The notes beneath the pieces are model-generated. The model ran no database searches, had not been told where the DNA came from, and was given only the letters and a program-made list of their open reading frames with translations. Shown here in pieces: positions 33,579 through 41,116 of a stretch of DNA of 41,116 bases (within the stretch, counting starts at the first letter, position 1; every line of letters begins with the position of its first letter). The stretch covers positions 1-41,116 of the forward strand of contig CADBOG010000083.1 in assembly GCA_902796265.1 (NCBI GenBank), written 5' to 3'. The translations under genes were made by a program, and so were the position numbers. The DNA comes from an uncultured Bacteroidota bacterium (GTDB taxonomy: Bacteria > Bacteroidota > Bacteroidia > Bacteroidales > P3).

Positions 33579-33588
33579 GGAGGGTAGG

Positions 33589-35907
33589 CTATCTTTTTAT
33601 TGCTATTTTCTTTACTGTCGATCCTTGGCTATTGCTAAACATGAGTGTGTATAGTCCTGGAGGTAGTTGTTTCCCGAACGATAACGTTTCATCGTTATCT
33701 ATCGTCGTCGTCATCATCTTGCGTCCAGTGGCATCGAATATTATCAAGCGTGTATTGTTGTCAATACCTCTTATTGTTATCTCACCGTGTGATGGATTGG
33801 GGAAGATACAAATATTGGTGCTGTTTATTGATGCAATACCAGTTGTGTCGTTGTTGTCATCTGTAAGTTTGAAGGCAATCTGTTTGGCTTTATGAAATTG
33901 TCTTGTTGCTGTGATGCAAATTGAGCTTGCCACGGGTTGTTGAAAAGTTATGCTGCCTTCTCCATTGGCATCGAGGGTGCAAAGTCCCATAAGAGTGTCG
34001 CCGCATGTGGCGGCCACCTTAGCCCAGGGTGTTCCATTTAGATGAGTTATTGTGTCTCCAAGTTTTACACTGTCACAGGAGAGCATCATTGGATAAATAG
34101 GCCCAATATGAGGCATCAGCGAGGGGTCGCCTAAAAGCAAATAGATTTCCCAATAGAAGTCTGCGTATGGCGATCCGCTGGCTGTCACTGCGAAGTTGCC
34201 GGCAAGCAACATCTGTCCAAGCGTCCATGCTTGTTCGTCAAAAGGTTGCAGATTGGGGTGCAGAAGGCGGTCGAAAGCCCCCGATGAGGTGCTGTCAGCA
34301 CTAGGTGTCGAAGTGATGTCGCCAACTCCCACGCTCCAGTAGTAGTCCTCCTCCCAGAGTGTCTCGTTGACTGCACCGATGGCTCCCACAGCACCACCAC
34401 CGGCTTTGCGTAGGAGCATCTCTCCAAAACATTCGCTGGCGACATCGTTTGAGCGGCAACAATTGTTGACAGCGATGAATACATGATTGTCTACCAAGTT
34501 GGAATCATTGATGTCGCTATTGGTGATGAATGGGTTGCGCCATCCTCGACTGTTGCAATGTGCGGTATAGTTGATGAGTCCAACTCCTTGTCGTAAGGCC
34601 GCCATGATATCCTCGCGATTGTCTGAAGAGGAGGGATTGTAGAAGCAGATGGTGTCGTGATTGGTGTCGTGTTCTATGAGGAGCTGCTTTAAGTAATTCA
34701 CTTGACCGTTTGTGGTGCTGGGTGCTGGATCCCTATACTCTCTGCCAGCCACCAGAAGGCTGCGCCTAAGAGAGAGTGTATCTATTGGCTCTCCTTTTTC
34801 ATAGGCAATGGTCTTCTCAATCACATTGCGTAGTTGCATTGTGTCTTTTACTGAGATTCGACCAATCATGGCGTCGGGTAGCATGTCGCCTGTAAATTCA
34901 GCGAAGTAAAAGTCGCTGCGGTGGGTTTCAAGTCCTTGAATGTTGTGACGAGGAGTCCATAGGGCGATGTCATCCAAGTCGCCAACAATTAAGATGAAAA
35001 GTGGTGCGGGATGATTCGGGGTTGCATTGTCATAACGGTTCTGAAGACTGTCTTTCACAGAGGTAAGGTCTCCGTAGTCAAAGTATAGTTCGTCGACTAT
35101 ATATCCTTCTTGGCGCTTCCAAGTCAGCAGAGGCTTAAGAGTCTCGCGGAATCGTGTGCCTGAAACAACGAGATACCCTTGCGGATTTGTCCCATCGGTC
35201 ATTGTATTGACATAATCCTTTGAGTCGTTTGGCCTTGAGCAGTCCATTATATTGTTGCCAAGTGCCCGAAACAAAGGGTTGTTGTCGTTGAAGTCTTGCT
35301 TCTCTTCGGGAAAGGTTATGGTCGCTCTAAGCCTACGGCAAACAGTAATGACACCTGCTTTAGGATTGTAACTCACTGGCGAGATGGTGATTGCAGATAT
35401 CGGAGAACCTCTCATCTTGCCGAGAGGTTCGATGCTCACCAATTCTCCGCCCATAAGCGAGTCGAGTTTGTAGTATTCAATGTCTGTGACGGCAGTGTTA
35501 ATGTAGCTGTCTTTAGTATTAGCACCTCCATAAGGTATTAGTGGCACGTGACACCCGATGAGGTCGAGGTCAATGGTATCCCACACATCTTCTTCAATGG
35601 TTATTTTGTAGTTGTCGGGGATGGCTATCAGTTTGCGTGCTGTTGGCAACATGGGACGACCGGCATCGCAGGTGTGGCTGTTTGCAGCAGGAATCACTAA
35701 TGTGGCATACCCTTCGTCGGTAGCTTTAGCACTGATGTTCTTCACACTGTATTCAAGAGAGATCTTGCTTTTTTCTTTGCCCGTAATTATCAGTCCTTCT
35801 TGACCCAAAATAGATGATGGCACACAGAGTAATACAAATATCCATAAGAACCACTTCTTTGAAATGGTTGCTATATGTATGATTGTGTGCTTTTTTGTGT
35901 GCTGCAT
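33589..35907 (-). CDS. Gingipain-like C25 cysteine protease with type IX sorting domain
   Basis: A 772-aa secreted protease of peptidase family C25. Seen: signal peptide (to about residue 36, ending ILGQ), an N-terminal prodomain, and a catalytic domain with FILIVGDLDDIALW, His450 in NYTAHCNSRGW and Cys483 in NNCCRSND. The His-Cys spacing of 33 residues equals that of gingipain R (His211/Cys244). The last ~75 residues are a type A sorting domain (FPNPSHGEITIRG ... LPPGLYTLMFSNSQGSTVKKIAIKR), implying export by the type IX system and surface attachment or release. Cleavage specificity cannot be read from the sequence. First gene of a probable C25-DUF4271-hemD-rnpA-yidD unit. Confidence 0.9.
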   Translation of the reverse strand: MQHTKKHTIIHIATISKKWFLWIFVLLCVPSSILGQEGLIITGKEKSKISLEYSVKNISAKATDEGYATLVIPAANSHTCDAGRPMLPTARKLIAIPDNYKITIEEDVWDTIDLDLIGCHVPLIPYGGANTKDSYINTAVTDIEYYKLDSLMGGELVSIEPLGKMRGSPISAITISPVSYNPKAGVITVCRRLRATITFPEEKQDFNDNNPLFRALGNNIMDCSRPNDSKDYVNTMTDGTNPQGYLVVSGTRFRETLKPLLTWKRQEGYIVDELYFDYGDLTSVKDSLQNRYDNATPNHPAPLFILIVGDLDDIALWTPRHNIQGLETHRSDFYFAEFTGDMLPDAMIGRISVKDTMQLRNVIEKTIAYEKGEPIDTLSLRRSLLVAGREYRDPAPSTTNGQVNYLKQLLIEHDTNHDTICFYNPSSSDNREDIMAALRQGVGLINYTAHCNSRGWRNPFITNSDINDSNLVDNHVFIAVNNCCRSNDVASECFGEMLLRKAGGGAVGAIGAVNETLWEEDYYWSVGVGDITSTPSADSTSSGAFDRLLHPNLQPFDEQAWTLGQMLLAGNFAVTASGSPYADFYWEIYLLLGDPSLMPHIGPIYPMMLSCDSVKLGDTITHLNGTPWAKVAATCGDTLMGLCTLDANGEGSITFQQPVASSICITATRQFHKAKQIAFKLTDDNNDTTGIASINSTNICIFPNPSHGEITIRGIDNNTRLIIFDATGRKMMTTTIDNDETLSFGKQLPPGLYTLMFSNSQGSTVKKIAIKR

Positions 35908-35926
35908 GACGGTTTGAAAAACTTTG

Positions 35927-35934
35927 CAAAATTA
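35927..35934 (-). promoter_or_regulatory. -7 promoter box of the C25 protease operon
   Basis: Minus strand TAATTTTG, about 20 bases before the ATG at 35907. No TTTG lies at the expected -33 distance. Confidence 0.45.
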
Positions 35935-35976
35935 CGTTTTTTTCGCCCAATTCACATTCTTTTTATATTATTTTTG

Positions 35977-35984
35977 TATTTTTG
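35977..35984 (+). promoter_or_regulatory. -7 promoter box of the coiled-coil/cysS operon
   Basis: TATTTTTG followed by C at 35977-35984, 86 bases before the ATG at 36071. The -33 region is weak. The leader is otherwise featureless. Confidence 0.5.
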
Positions 35985-36070
35985 CAAGTTGCTGGTAGGA
36001 TGCTCTTGTAGACGAATATATTGTGTATTAGTCTTTTGCAGTGTTTTGCCGCTCGTTATTTTGATTAGTT

Positions 36071-37297
36071 ATGGACAGAATCCGTCATTATATAGTTCTT
36101 CTTCTCCTCTTTGCATCAATGGCAAGTGGACATTCTCAGGTGGTCGATACCAACTTTATTTCGCCTGTGGCGATTTCTGTGTACGACAGCATTGATGATG
36201 TTGACTCTCTCGCCATTCTTCGCAACCGAGTCGAAGCCCTAACCCGTCGTCTCGACTCGACCCATGTGGCACAAGCTACTCTCCGTAATAGAATGCGTGA
36301 GTTGGTGGCTCTCAAGGACTCTCTTGTCTATCTCAATGACCTTTATCAGAGTGAGCTCCAAGATAAAAACCGACTGATGTCTGAGCAGGTTGTCGCAATG
36401 CAGGAGAAGGAGCGCCTTCTGGCTGAAAAAGAGGAGCTGTATCGCGAGGCTCTCACTAATTCGACAATCGACAGAGCCAAATGGGAGGGCGAATTGAAGG
36501 CAAAGGAAGCCAGTATTGACGCAAAAGCTCGAGAGATTGACTATCTCCAAAAAGATATTGATGCTAAAGAGGTTACACTTCGTTCTCAGCGTGAGAATTA
36601 TGAGCACGTGCTTAACGAGAAAGAACGTTATCGCCATTTGGTAGACTCTCTTCAGAAAAGGGTCAACGCCATCGAGATAGATAATGTCCGCAAAGCTGAG
36701 GAAAACAAATATCTGCAGCAAAAAGCAAAAGAAGCTGAAGAGAAGGCTGCCATCACCCTCAACAAGAAGAAGAAAGTACGCCCCATTCAGGGTATAGCGA
36801 TGCGTTTCTTCCGCACTCCCGATTGGGATACCCGACTCAGCTATAATGAAGACAATACCATCAGAGGCGCAGAAATACGCAACAAAAATGCAGGCAACAT
36901 TGAGTTCGACTTTGTCACAGGAGCATCTGTGATGCTTTGGGATTTGTCCGACTATTTCAACGGTACAAAGAAGGATTCTCTTGGGAATCCCGTAGTTCTG
37001 CCTGATATTCGTCGCTTTGACCAGAAGTTCAACTATGACCTCGGCATCTATGTGGGCTTCGGCGGTTCCAACTTGTTCAAGAACTTTTACATAGGTCCAA
37101 GTTTCCGCTTTGTCGATTTCTTCTATCTTATCATGGGTGTTAATGTCTGCGAGTACGAGATACTTACAGGTGGCTACAAAGAAGGCGACCTCCTGCAAGG
37201 CGGCTCCCTCAAGGATATCACCGCCAAATCATGGCTTGTCAAACCATTCATAGCACTATCCATCGACCTCGACTTCCTTTCATATATAAAGAAATAA
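36071..37297 (+). CDS. Exported coiled-coil protein with beta-barrel-like C-terminus
   Basis: A 408-aa protein of unknown function. Seen: signal peptide to about residue 22 (ending GHSQ); a long coiled coil from about 45 to 245 rich in E/K/R/L heptads ([34 protein letters not shown]); then a ~160-residue C-terminal domain ([15 protein letters not shown] ... [35 protein letters not shown]) with alternating hydrophobic strands suggesting an outer-membrane beta structure. It may span the periplasm and contact the outer membrane (inference). cysS starts 29 bases later, so the genes share a transcript. Confidence 0.75.
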   Translation: MDRIRHYIVLLLLFASMASGHSQVVDTNFISPVAISVYDSIDDVDSLAILRNRVEALTRRLDSTHVAQATLRNRMRELVALKDSLVYLNDLYQSELQDKNRLMSEQVVAMQEKERLLAEKEELYREALTNSTIDRAKWEGELKAKEASIDAKAREIDYLQKDIDAKEVTLRSQRENYEHVLNEKERYRHLVDSLQKRVNAIEIDNVRKAEENKYLQQKAKEAEEKAAITLNKKKKVRPIQGIAMRFFRTPDWDTRLSYNEDNTIRGAEIRNKNAGNIEFDFVTGASVMLWDLSDYFNGTKKDSLGNPVVLPDIRRFDQKFNYDLGIYVGFGGSNLFKNFYIGPSFRFVDFFYLIMGVNVCEYEILTGGYKEGDLLQGGSLKDITAKSWLVKPFIALSIDLDFLSYIKK

Positions 37298-37326
37298 TAA
37301 TCAGAAATTTTAGAACAACCAATATT

Positions 37327-38814
37327 ATGCAACAATTTCTCATCTACAATACTCTCTCCCGTCAGAAAGAACTCTTCCGTCCCATCACTGAAGGACGTGT
37401 AGGCATGTATGTCTGCGGACCAACTGTATACGGCGATGCCCACCTGGGACATGCCCGTCCGGCGATTACTTTCGATATCCTTTTCCGCTATCTCACACAT
37501 CTTGGCTATAAGGTTCGTTATGTCCGCAACATCACCGATGTCGGACACCTTGAGCACGATGCTGATGAGGGCGAGGATAAAATCGCCAAGAAAGCCCGCC
37601 TCGAGCAGCTCGAGCCTATGGAGGTGGCCCAGTACTACACAAACCGCTATCATGCTGCAATGGACCGCCTCAATGTGCTGCGTCCCAGCATCGAACCTCA
37701 TGCCAGCGGCCATATTATTGAACAAATAGCCCTTGTGCAACAGATTCTTGATGCTGGATATGCCTATGTCTCTAACGGCAGCGTCTACTTTGATGTCCGC
37801 AAGTATCAGGAGGAGACCAAACAGTATGGCCGTCTCAGCGGACGTGTTATAGAAGAGATGCTTGCCACTACTCGCGAATTGGATGGTCAGGACGAGAAAC
37901 GCTTCCCCGGTGACTTCGCACTGTGGAAGAAAGCTGCTCCAGAGCACATCATGCGTTGGCCCTCTCCATGGAGCGATGGTTTCCCTGGTTGGCATGCTGA
38001 ATGCACTGCCATGGGTGCCAAATACTTGGGTTCGCCGTTCGATATTCATGGTGGTGGAATGGATCTTGTGTTTCCTCACCATGAAAGTGAGATAGCCCAG
38101 TGTGTCGCCTCCACAGGTCATGGCCCTTGCCGCTATTGGATGCATAACAACATGATCACCATCGAGGGTCAGAAAATGGGCAAGTCATTGGGTAACTTCA
38201 TTACTCTTGACGAGTTCTTCAATGGTAGTCATATTAACCCCAAAGACGGCAAGGAGATGCTCGCTAAGGCCTATAGTCCTATGACTATCCGCTTCTTCAT
38301 CCTTCAGGCACACTATCGCAGCACCGTTGACTTCAGCAACGATGCTCTCATCGCATCCGAGAAGGGTTACCAGCGTCTTATGCAGGCAATGAAGACGCTG
38401 CGGTCGCTCCAGCCTTCCAAAACAAGTTCCGTCGACATTAAGGGCTATCGTCAGCTCTGCTATGATGCCATGAACGACGATATGAATACCCCTATTGTTA
38501 TTTCTCATCTTTTCGAAGCATCGCGCGTTATCAATAGCGTGGCCGACCACAAGGCAACCCTTACTCAAGCCGACATCGACGAGCTTCAGTGGGTTTTCCA
38601 GACTTTTGTCTGCGACATCATGGGACTTCGTGACGAGGCATCCTCCGACAACACAGCCCTTATCGATGGTCTTATGCAGATGATTCTCGATGTCCGTGCT
38701 ACAGCCAAAGCCAACAAGGATTGGGCAACAAGCGACCACATCCGCGACAACCTCTCGGCTCTTGGCATTGCTGTAAAAGACGGCAAAGAAGGTGCTACCT
38801 GGGAGATTAAATAA
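37327..38814 (+). CDS. cysS: Cysteinyl-tRNA synthetase
   Basis: Class I synthetase that charges tRNA-Cys. Seen in 495 aa: [20 protein letters not shown] with the HIGH-like motif HLGH (about residues 39-42), zinc-site cysteine C28 with the downstream GWHAECTAM and HHESE, and the KMSKS-like [11 protein letters not shown]. The C-terminal domain is shorter than in many bacteria but complete (ends ATWEIK). The frame is open upstream into the preceding gene; ATG 37327 is chosen because it begins right before [12 protein letters not shown], the family N-terminus. Followed after 16 bases by a gene of unknown function. Confidence 0.96.
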   Translation: MQQFLIYNTLSRQKELFRPITEGRVGMYVCGPTVYGDAHLGHARPAITFDILFRYLTHLGYKVRYVRNITDVGHLEHDADEGEDKIAKKARLEQLEPMEVAQYYTNRYHAAMDRLNVLRPSIEPHASGHIIEQIALVQQILDAGYAYVSNGSVYFDVRKYQEETKQYGRLSGRVIEEMLATTRELDGQDEKRFPGDFALWKKAAPEHIMRWPSPWSDGFPGWHAECTAMGAKYLGSPFDIHGGGMDLVFPHHESEIAQCVASTGHGPCRYWMHNNMITIEGQKMGKSLGNFITLDEFFNGSHINPKDGKEMLAKAYSPMTIRFFILQAHYRSTVDFSNDALIASEKGYQRLMQAMKTLRSLQPSKTSSVDIKGYRQLCYDAMNDDMNTPIVISHLFEASRVINSVADHKATLTQADIDELQWVFQTFVCDIMGLRDEASSDNTALIDGLMQMILDVRATAKANKDWATSDHIRDNLSALGIAVKDGKEGATWEIK

Positions 38815-38830
38815 ACACTAAGAAAAGAAA

Positions 38831-39514
38831 ATGCAAATGGAAATACCCGAAAATCTCAGTAACCTTATTTTTAATAAGGGCGAACTGAAACAAAATGTAT
38901 ATTCAGCTACTAAACAGTCGTTCGAACTTTTCCGTTCGACAGCAAAAGCCATAGTCACTGCCCTTCAGGAACAAAACCGCCAGAAGGGCAAGGACTTGCG
39001 TTTTGAGTTCACCGACCGGGGCGATTTCGAATTCGAGATCCGTTTTGCTGGTGACCTCCTGCTCTTTATGATGCATACCAATGTCTTCGAGTTCTCTCGC
39101 AATCACGAAGTAATGAAATCTCAGTACATCCGTGAAAATCCAGAGCGTTCATACTGCGGCGTCATCCATGTCTACAACTTCCTGACCGACTCCTTCCTCT
39201 ACCAGCGCGACAACGACCTTGGCTACCTAATAGGCCGCATCTTTGTCAATGCAGAAAAGCACTATTTCATTGAAGGTAAACGTGAATTAGGTATGCTTTA
39301 TAACAATTTTAACACGTCAGTCGTTGACGATGAGTCAGTTAGAGGAATTGTTGAGTCTGCCATCGAATATACCACCAATTTTGATCTTTTGACCCCTCCG
39401 TATGACGAAATTAAGGTGGTCTCAGTAGGGGAGATGCGCAACAATTTTGATAAAAAATCTATCGTCACTGCTAAGCGTTTAGGCTTTCGTTTTCAGGCAG
39501 ATACAGATGTATGA
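38831..39514 (+). CDS. Conserved cytoplasmic protein, unknown function
   Basis: A 227-aa soluble protein with no signal or membrane segment; I recognise it only as a type found in Bacteroidales genomes. Seen: MEIPENLSNLIFNKGELKQNVYSATKQSFELFR at the start, then LRFEFTDRGDFEFEIRFAGDLLLFMMHTNVFEF, a likely beta-rich core with alternating charged strands, and ERSYCGVIHVYNFLTDSFLYQRDNDLGYLIGRIF. No catalytic motif is apparent. An ATG at 38837 (MEI) is an alternative start. It follows cysS by 16 bases and is presumably co-transcribed. Confidence 0.75.
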   Translation: MQMEIPENLSNLIFNKGELKQNVYSATKQSFELFRSTAKAIVTALQEQNRQKGKDLRFEFTDRGDFEFEIRFAGDLLLFMMHTNVFEFSRNHEVMKSQYIRENPERSYCGVIHVYNFLTDSFLYQRDNDLGYLIGRIFVNAEKHYFIEGKRELGMLYNNFNTSVVDDESVRGIVESAIEYTTNFDLLTPPYDEIKVVSVGEMRNNFDKKSIVTAKRLGFRFQADTDV

Positions 39515-39548
39515 TGAAACTAATTCACCAGCGGCTGTGAAAAAAAAT

Positions 39549-39579
39549 TTTGTCGGTTTAAAAAATGTTAGTACTTTTG
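39549..39579 (+). promoter_or_regulatory. Promoter of tRNA-Glu/rpsT
   Basis: TTTG (39549-39552), 19-base spacer, TACTTTTG (39572-39579): near-perfect Bacteroidota promoter, 17 bases before the tRNA. Confidence 0.88.
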
Positions 39580-39596
39580 CAACCGCTTTTGCAGAT

Positions 39597-39671
39597 GCTC
39601 CGTTCGTCTAGCTGGCCCAGGACGTGAGATTTTCATTCTCAAAATCGCGGGTTCGAATCCCGCACGGAGTA
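39597..39671 (+). tRNA. tRNA-Glu (TTC)
   Basis: A complete cloverleaf of 75 bases: acceptor 39597-39603 with 39664-39670 (first pair G-U), anticodon stem TGAGA/TCTCA with loop TTTTCAT giving anticodon TTC, 5-base variable region, T-arm GCGGG-TTCGAAT-CCCGC, discriminator A at 39671. CCA is not encoded. Confidence 0.95.
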
Positions 39672-39704
39672 CAATAATAATTAAATATTGTAGTTACATA
39701 TATT

Positions 39705-39956
39705 ATGGCACATCACAAGTCAGCAAAAAAAAGAATCCGCTCCACCGAGAAGAAGAGAGTTGAGAACCGCTATTACGCAAAGACTATGCGCAATGCACTG
39801 CGTGATTTCCGCGCTCTTGAGGACAAGGCTGTTGCCGCTGAGAAGCTGCCCAAGATGGTTTCCATCCTTGACAAGCTCGCCAAGCGTTCTGTTATTCACA
39901 AGAACAAGGCCGCTAACCTCAAATCCAAACTGATGAAGCAGGTCAACGCTATGTAA
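39705..39956 (+). CDS. rpsT: 30S ribosomal protein S20
   Basis: Primary 16S rRNA-binding protein of the small subunit. The 83 aa are standard length, helical and highly basic, with the signature start MAHHKSAKKRIRSTEKKR and NKAANLKSKLMKQ near the end. It lies 33 bases after tRNA-Glu with no intervening terminator or promoter, so the tRNA promoter at 39549-39579 probably drives it, with RNase processing to release the tRNA. Confidence 0.97.
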   Translation: MAHHKSAKKRIRSTEKKRVENRYYAKTMRNALRDFRALEDKAVAAEKLPKMVSILDKLAKRSVIHKNKAANLKSKLMKQVNAM

Positions 39957-39977
39957 TCCTTTTCATGGCAATTTAAT

Positions 39978-40014
39978 AAAAAAGAGGGTGTCTTATTGGA
40001 CATCCTCTTTTTTT
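39978..40014. terminator. Terminator after rpsT, possibly shared with HAD gene
   Basis: AAAAGAGGGTGTC pairs with GACATCCTCTTTT (arms 39978-39992 and 39999-40013, one G-U), 6-base loop, T-run right and A-run left. It ends rpsT and, 115 bases past the HAD stop, could end the minus-strand transcript. The spacer 40015-40128 holds nothing else that I can identify. Confidence 0.9.
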
Positions 40015-40128
40015 GTCGTTAGCCAAAAGTGAATATGGAGTTATACCAAATATTGTGAATGATAGAATATAAGGTGTAACGATGTGATTGATTAACTTCT
40101 TGTCCGTTACCACGGAATAAACTATAAA

Positions 40129-40767
40129 CTATACACGTTGCTTGATATAGAGTTCATCATCAAAAAGGTCAAGTATGCTGCCTTTGCTGAGATGAATACC
40201 GTGAATTCCAACAGCCTTGGCTCCTTCCAGGTTTGCGGCAATGTCATCAATAAAGGCTGTCTCGTCTGGCACAAGACCTTGCTCTTTCACAATTCTTTCG
40301 AAACCCTCAGGAGAAGGCTTGCGGCAATGCATCATCTGTGAGAAATATGCGGCATCAAAGCAGCGCTCGAAGATGTCAAATCCGAATTTCTTCCTAAGTC
40401 TCACTGTGAAGCAGTCATAATTAATCTGGTTCGTGTTGCTGAATAGGAATGTCTTGTAGCGTTTCCTCAGCCGTATGAGAAGCTCCACCCGTTCTCTTGG
40501 TACATCAATAAGGATGGCGTTCACAATCTCATCGACTACGTTATCGCTCAAATCTTTGCCTGTCATTTTGCGTATATAATTGCGATATTCGTCAGGTGTA
40601 ATCATGCCTTTCTCGAATAGATCCATCTCCTCTGTTTGGAAATCCTTGCTGTAGAACTTTTCAAGGCCATTGACTCCGTGGCGGGCAAATGCTTCTCCCA
40701 CATTCTCATAGCGTATATCATGAATCACACCACCAAAGTCGAAAATTATATTTTTGATATTTTGCAT
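40129..40767 (-). CDS. HAD-superfamily hydrolase, subfamily IA
   Basis: A 212-aa phosphatase-like protein. Seen: motif I FDFGGVIHDI (nucleophile Asp about residue 10, with Gly in place of the second Asp, as in YihX-type sugar phosphatases), motif II FLFSNTNQI, motif III Lys in CRKPSPEGFERI, and motif IV FIDDIAANLEGAKAVG. Substrate probably a small phosphorylated metabolite; unknown. I start at the ATG at 40767 (MQNIKNIIFDFG), because the upstream in-frame extension (to 40875) is AT-rich, lies on top of the promoter box at 40834-40841 and has no homologue that I know. Confidence 0.9.
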   Translation of the reverse strand: MQNIKNIIFDFGGVIHDIRYENVGEAFARHGVNGLEKFYSKDFQTEEMDLFEKGMITPDEYRNYIRKMTGKDLSDNVVDEIVNAILIDVPRERVELLIRLRKRYKTFLFSNTNQINYDCFTVRLRKKFGFDIFERCFDAAYFSQMMHCRKPSPEGFERIVKEQGLVPDETAFIDDIAANLEGAKAVGIHGIHLSKGSILDLFDDELYIKQRV

Positions 40768-40833
40768 TATAATAATATGGTTAATATGTTGATAAATAAT
40801 AAAATATATCAATATTGCTCTTTCATTGCTTTG

Positions 40834-40841
40834 CAAAGGTA
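40834..40841 (-). promoter_or_regulatory. -7 promoter box of the HAD gene
   Basis: Minus strand TACCTTTG followed by C, giving a leader of about 60 bases to the ATG at 40767. The -33 region has no clear TTTG. Confidence 0.5.
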
Positions 40842-40965
40842 CGATTTTTGTAAAAAACCACAGAAAAATACTCAATTTTCATCTGTTTAAATGCTTTTGT
40901 TGGATAAAAAGTACTACTGAAACACAGTGTATTAGAAATTATTTTACTCAAAAAATCAAAAAAAA

Positions 40966-40996
40966 TTTGTCAGTATTGAAAAATATACTATTTTTG
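40966..40996 (+). promoter_or_regulatory. Promoter of tRNA-Asp
   Basis: TTTG (40966-40969), 19-base spacer, TATTTTTG (40989-40996), 42 bases before the tRNA. Confidence 0.85.
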
Positions 40997-41038
40997 CACT
41001 CGCAATTAAGGAAAGAGGTCTTTCAAATAGTTGCAAAC

Positions 41039-41116
41039 GGTTCGGTAGTTCAGTTTGGTTAGAATACATGCCTGTCACGCATGGGGTCGCGAGTTCGAGT
41101 CTCGTCCGGACCGCCA
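41039..41116 (+). tRNA. tRNA-Asp (GTC)
   Basis: Acceptor GGTTCGG (41039-41045) pairs with CCGGACC (41106-41112, one G-U), anticodon stem CATGC/GCATG with loop CTGTCAC giving anticodon GTC, T-loop GTTCGAGTC, discriminator G and encoded CCA ending at the last base of the window. It may be followed by further tRNAs outside the window. Confidence 0.96.

Noticed and set aside
36239-37198. 319-aa minus-strand ORF antisense to the coiled-coil gene
   Set aside because: Shadow of a gene with a clear signal peptide and operon context.
37174-38145. 323-aa minus-strand ORF antisense to cysS
   Set aside because: Shadow of cysS, which has all its motifs.
40768-40875. Longer HAD start at 40875
   Set aside because: The added 36 residues are AT-driven, lack homology to HAD proteins and cover the promoter box at 40834-40841.

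Overview
This 41 kb window looks like ordinary chromosome from a member of the Bacteroidota, most likely order Bacteroidales. The evidence is: (i) many promoters of the TTTG-N19..23-TAnnTTTG type and no clear Shine-Dalgarno sites; (ii) families largely confined to this phylum (DUF4301, DUF4271, fused SecDF, PorV/PorQ-like porin, gingipain-type C25 protease with a type IX sorting tail); (iii) the DUF4271-hemD-rnpA-yidD gene order. There is no rRNA, phage, transposase or CRISPR array. No genus can be named from the sequence alone.

Layout. 1-2021: end of a 2-oxoacid:ferredoxin oxidoreductase operon (korB partial, korC) and a MutT-like NUDIX hydrolase. 2040-4274 (minus): a lipoprotein gene, a DUF4301 gene and an unrecognised 44-aa basic protein gene with its own promoter and terminator. 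4351-6641: lipoprotein cyclophilin, pheS, folB. 6672-7451 (minus): radC. 7654-21134: secDF, a small anchored protein, then a TonB-dependent receptor, a 1606-aa secreted protein with a type IX-like C-terminus and a PorV/PorQ-like porin, with no obvious terminator until 21134. 21226-22243: greA and a HIT hydrolase. 22284-24607 (minus): purM and an unknown three-helix membrane protein. 24666-26787: a compact cassette of PqqD-like protein, HPr-kinase-like protein and an S26-type peptidase fused to a VanZ-like domain. 26902-30347: dolichol-phosphate-mannose-synthase-like glycosyltransferase, dipeptidyl peptidase IV, riboflavin synthase. 30366-35907 (minus): lipoprotein, then yidD, rnpA, hemD, DUF4271 and a C25 protease. 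36071-39514: coiled-coil envelope protein, cysS, unknown protein. 39597-41116: tRNA-Glu, rpsT, a HAD hydrolase (minus) and tRNA-Asp.

Biology. Dipeptidyl peptidase IV, a gingipain-like protease and a ferredoxin-linked 2-oxoacid oxidoreductase together suggest an anaerobe that uses peptides and amino acids (inference). Secretion is a theme: SecDF, YidD, a PorV-like porin and two proteins with type IX-like tails. The least conventional elements are the PqqD/kinase/peptidase cassette, which resembles a peptide-maturation module with no obvious precursor or cyclase, and the 44-aa orphan gene.
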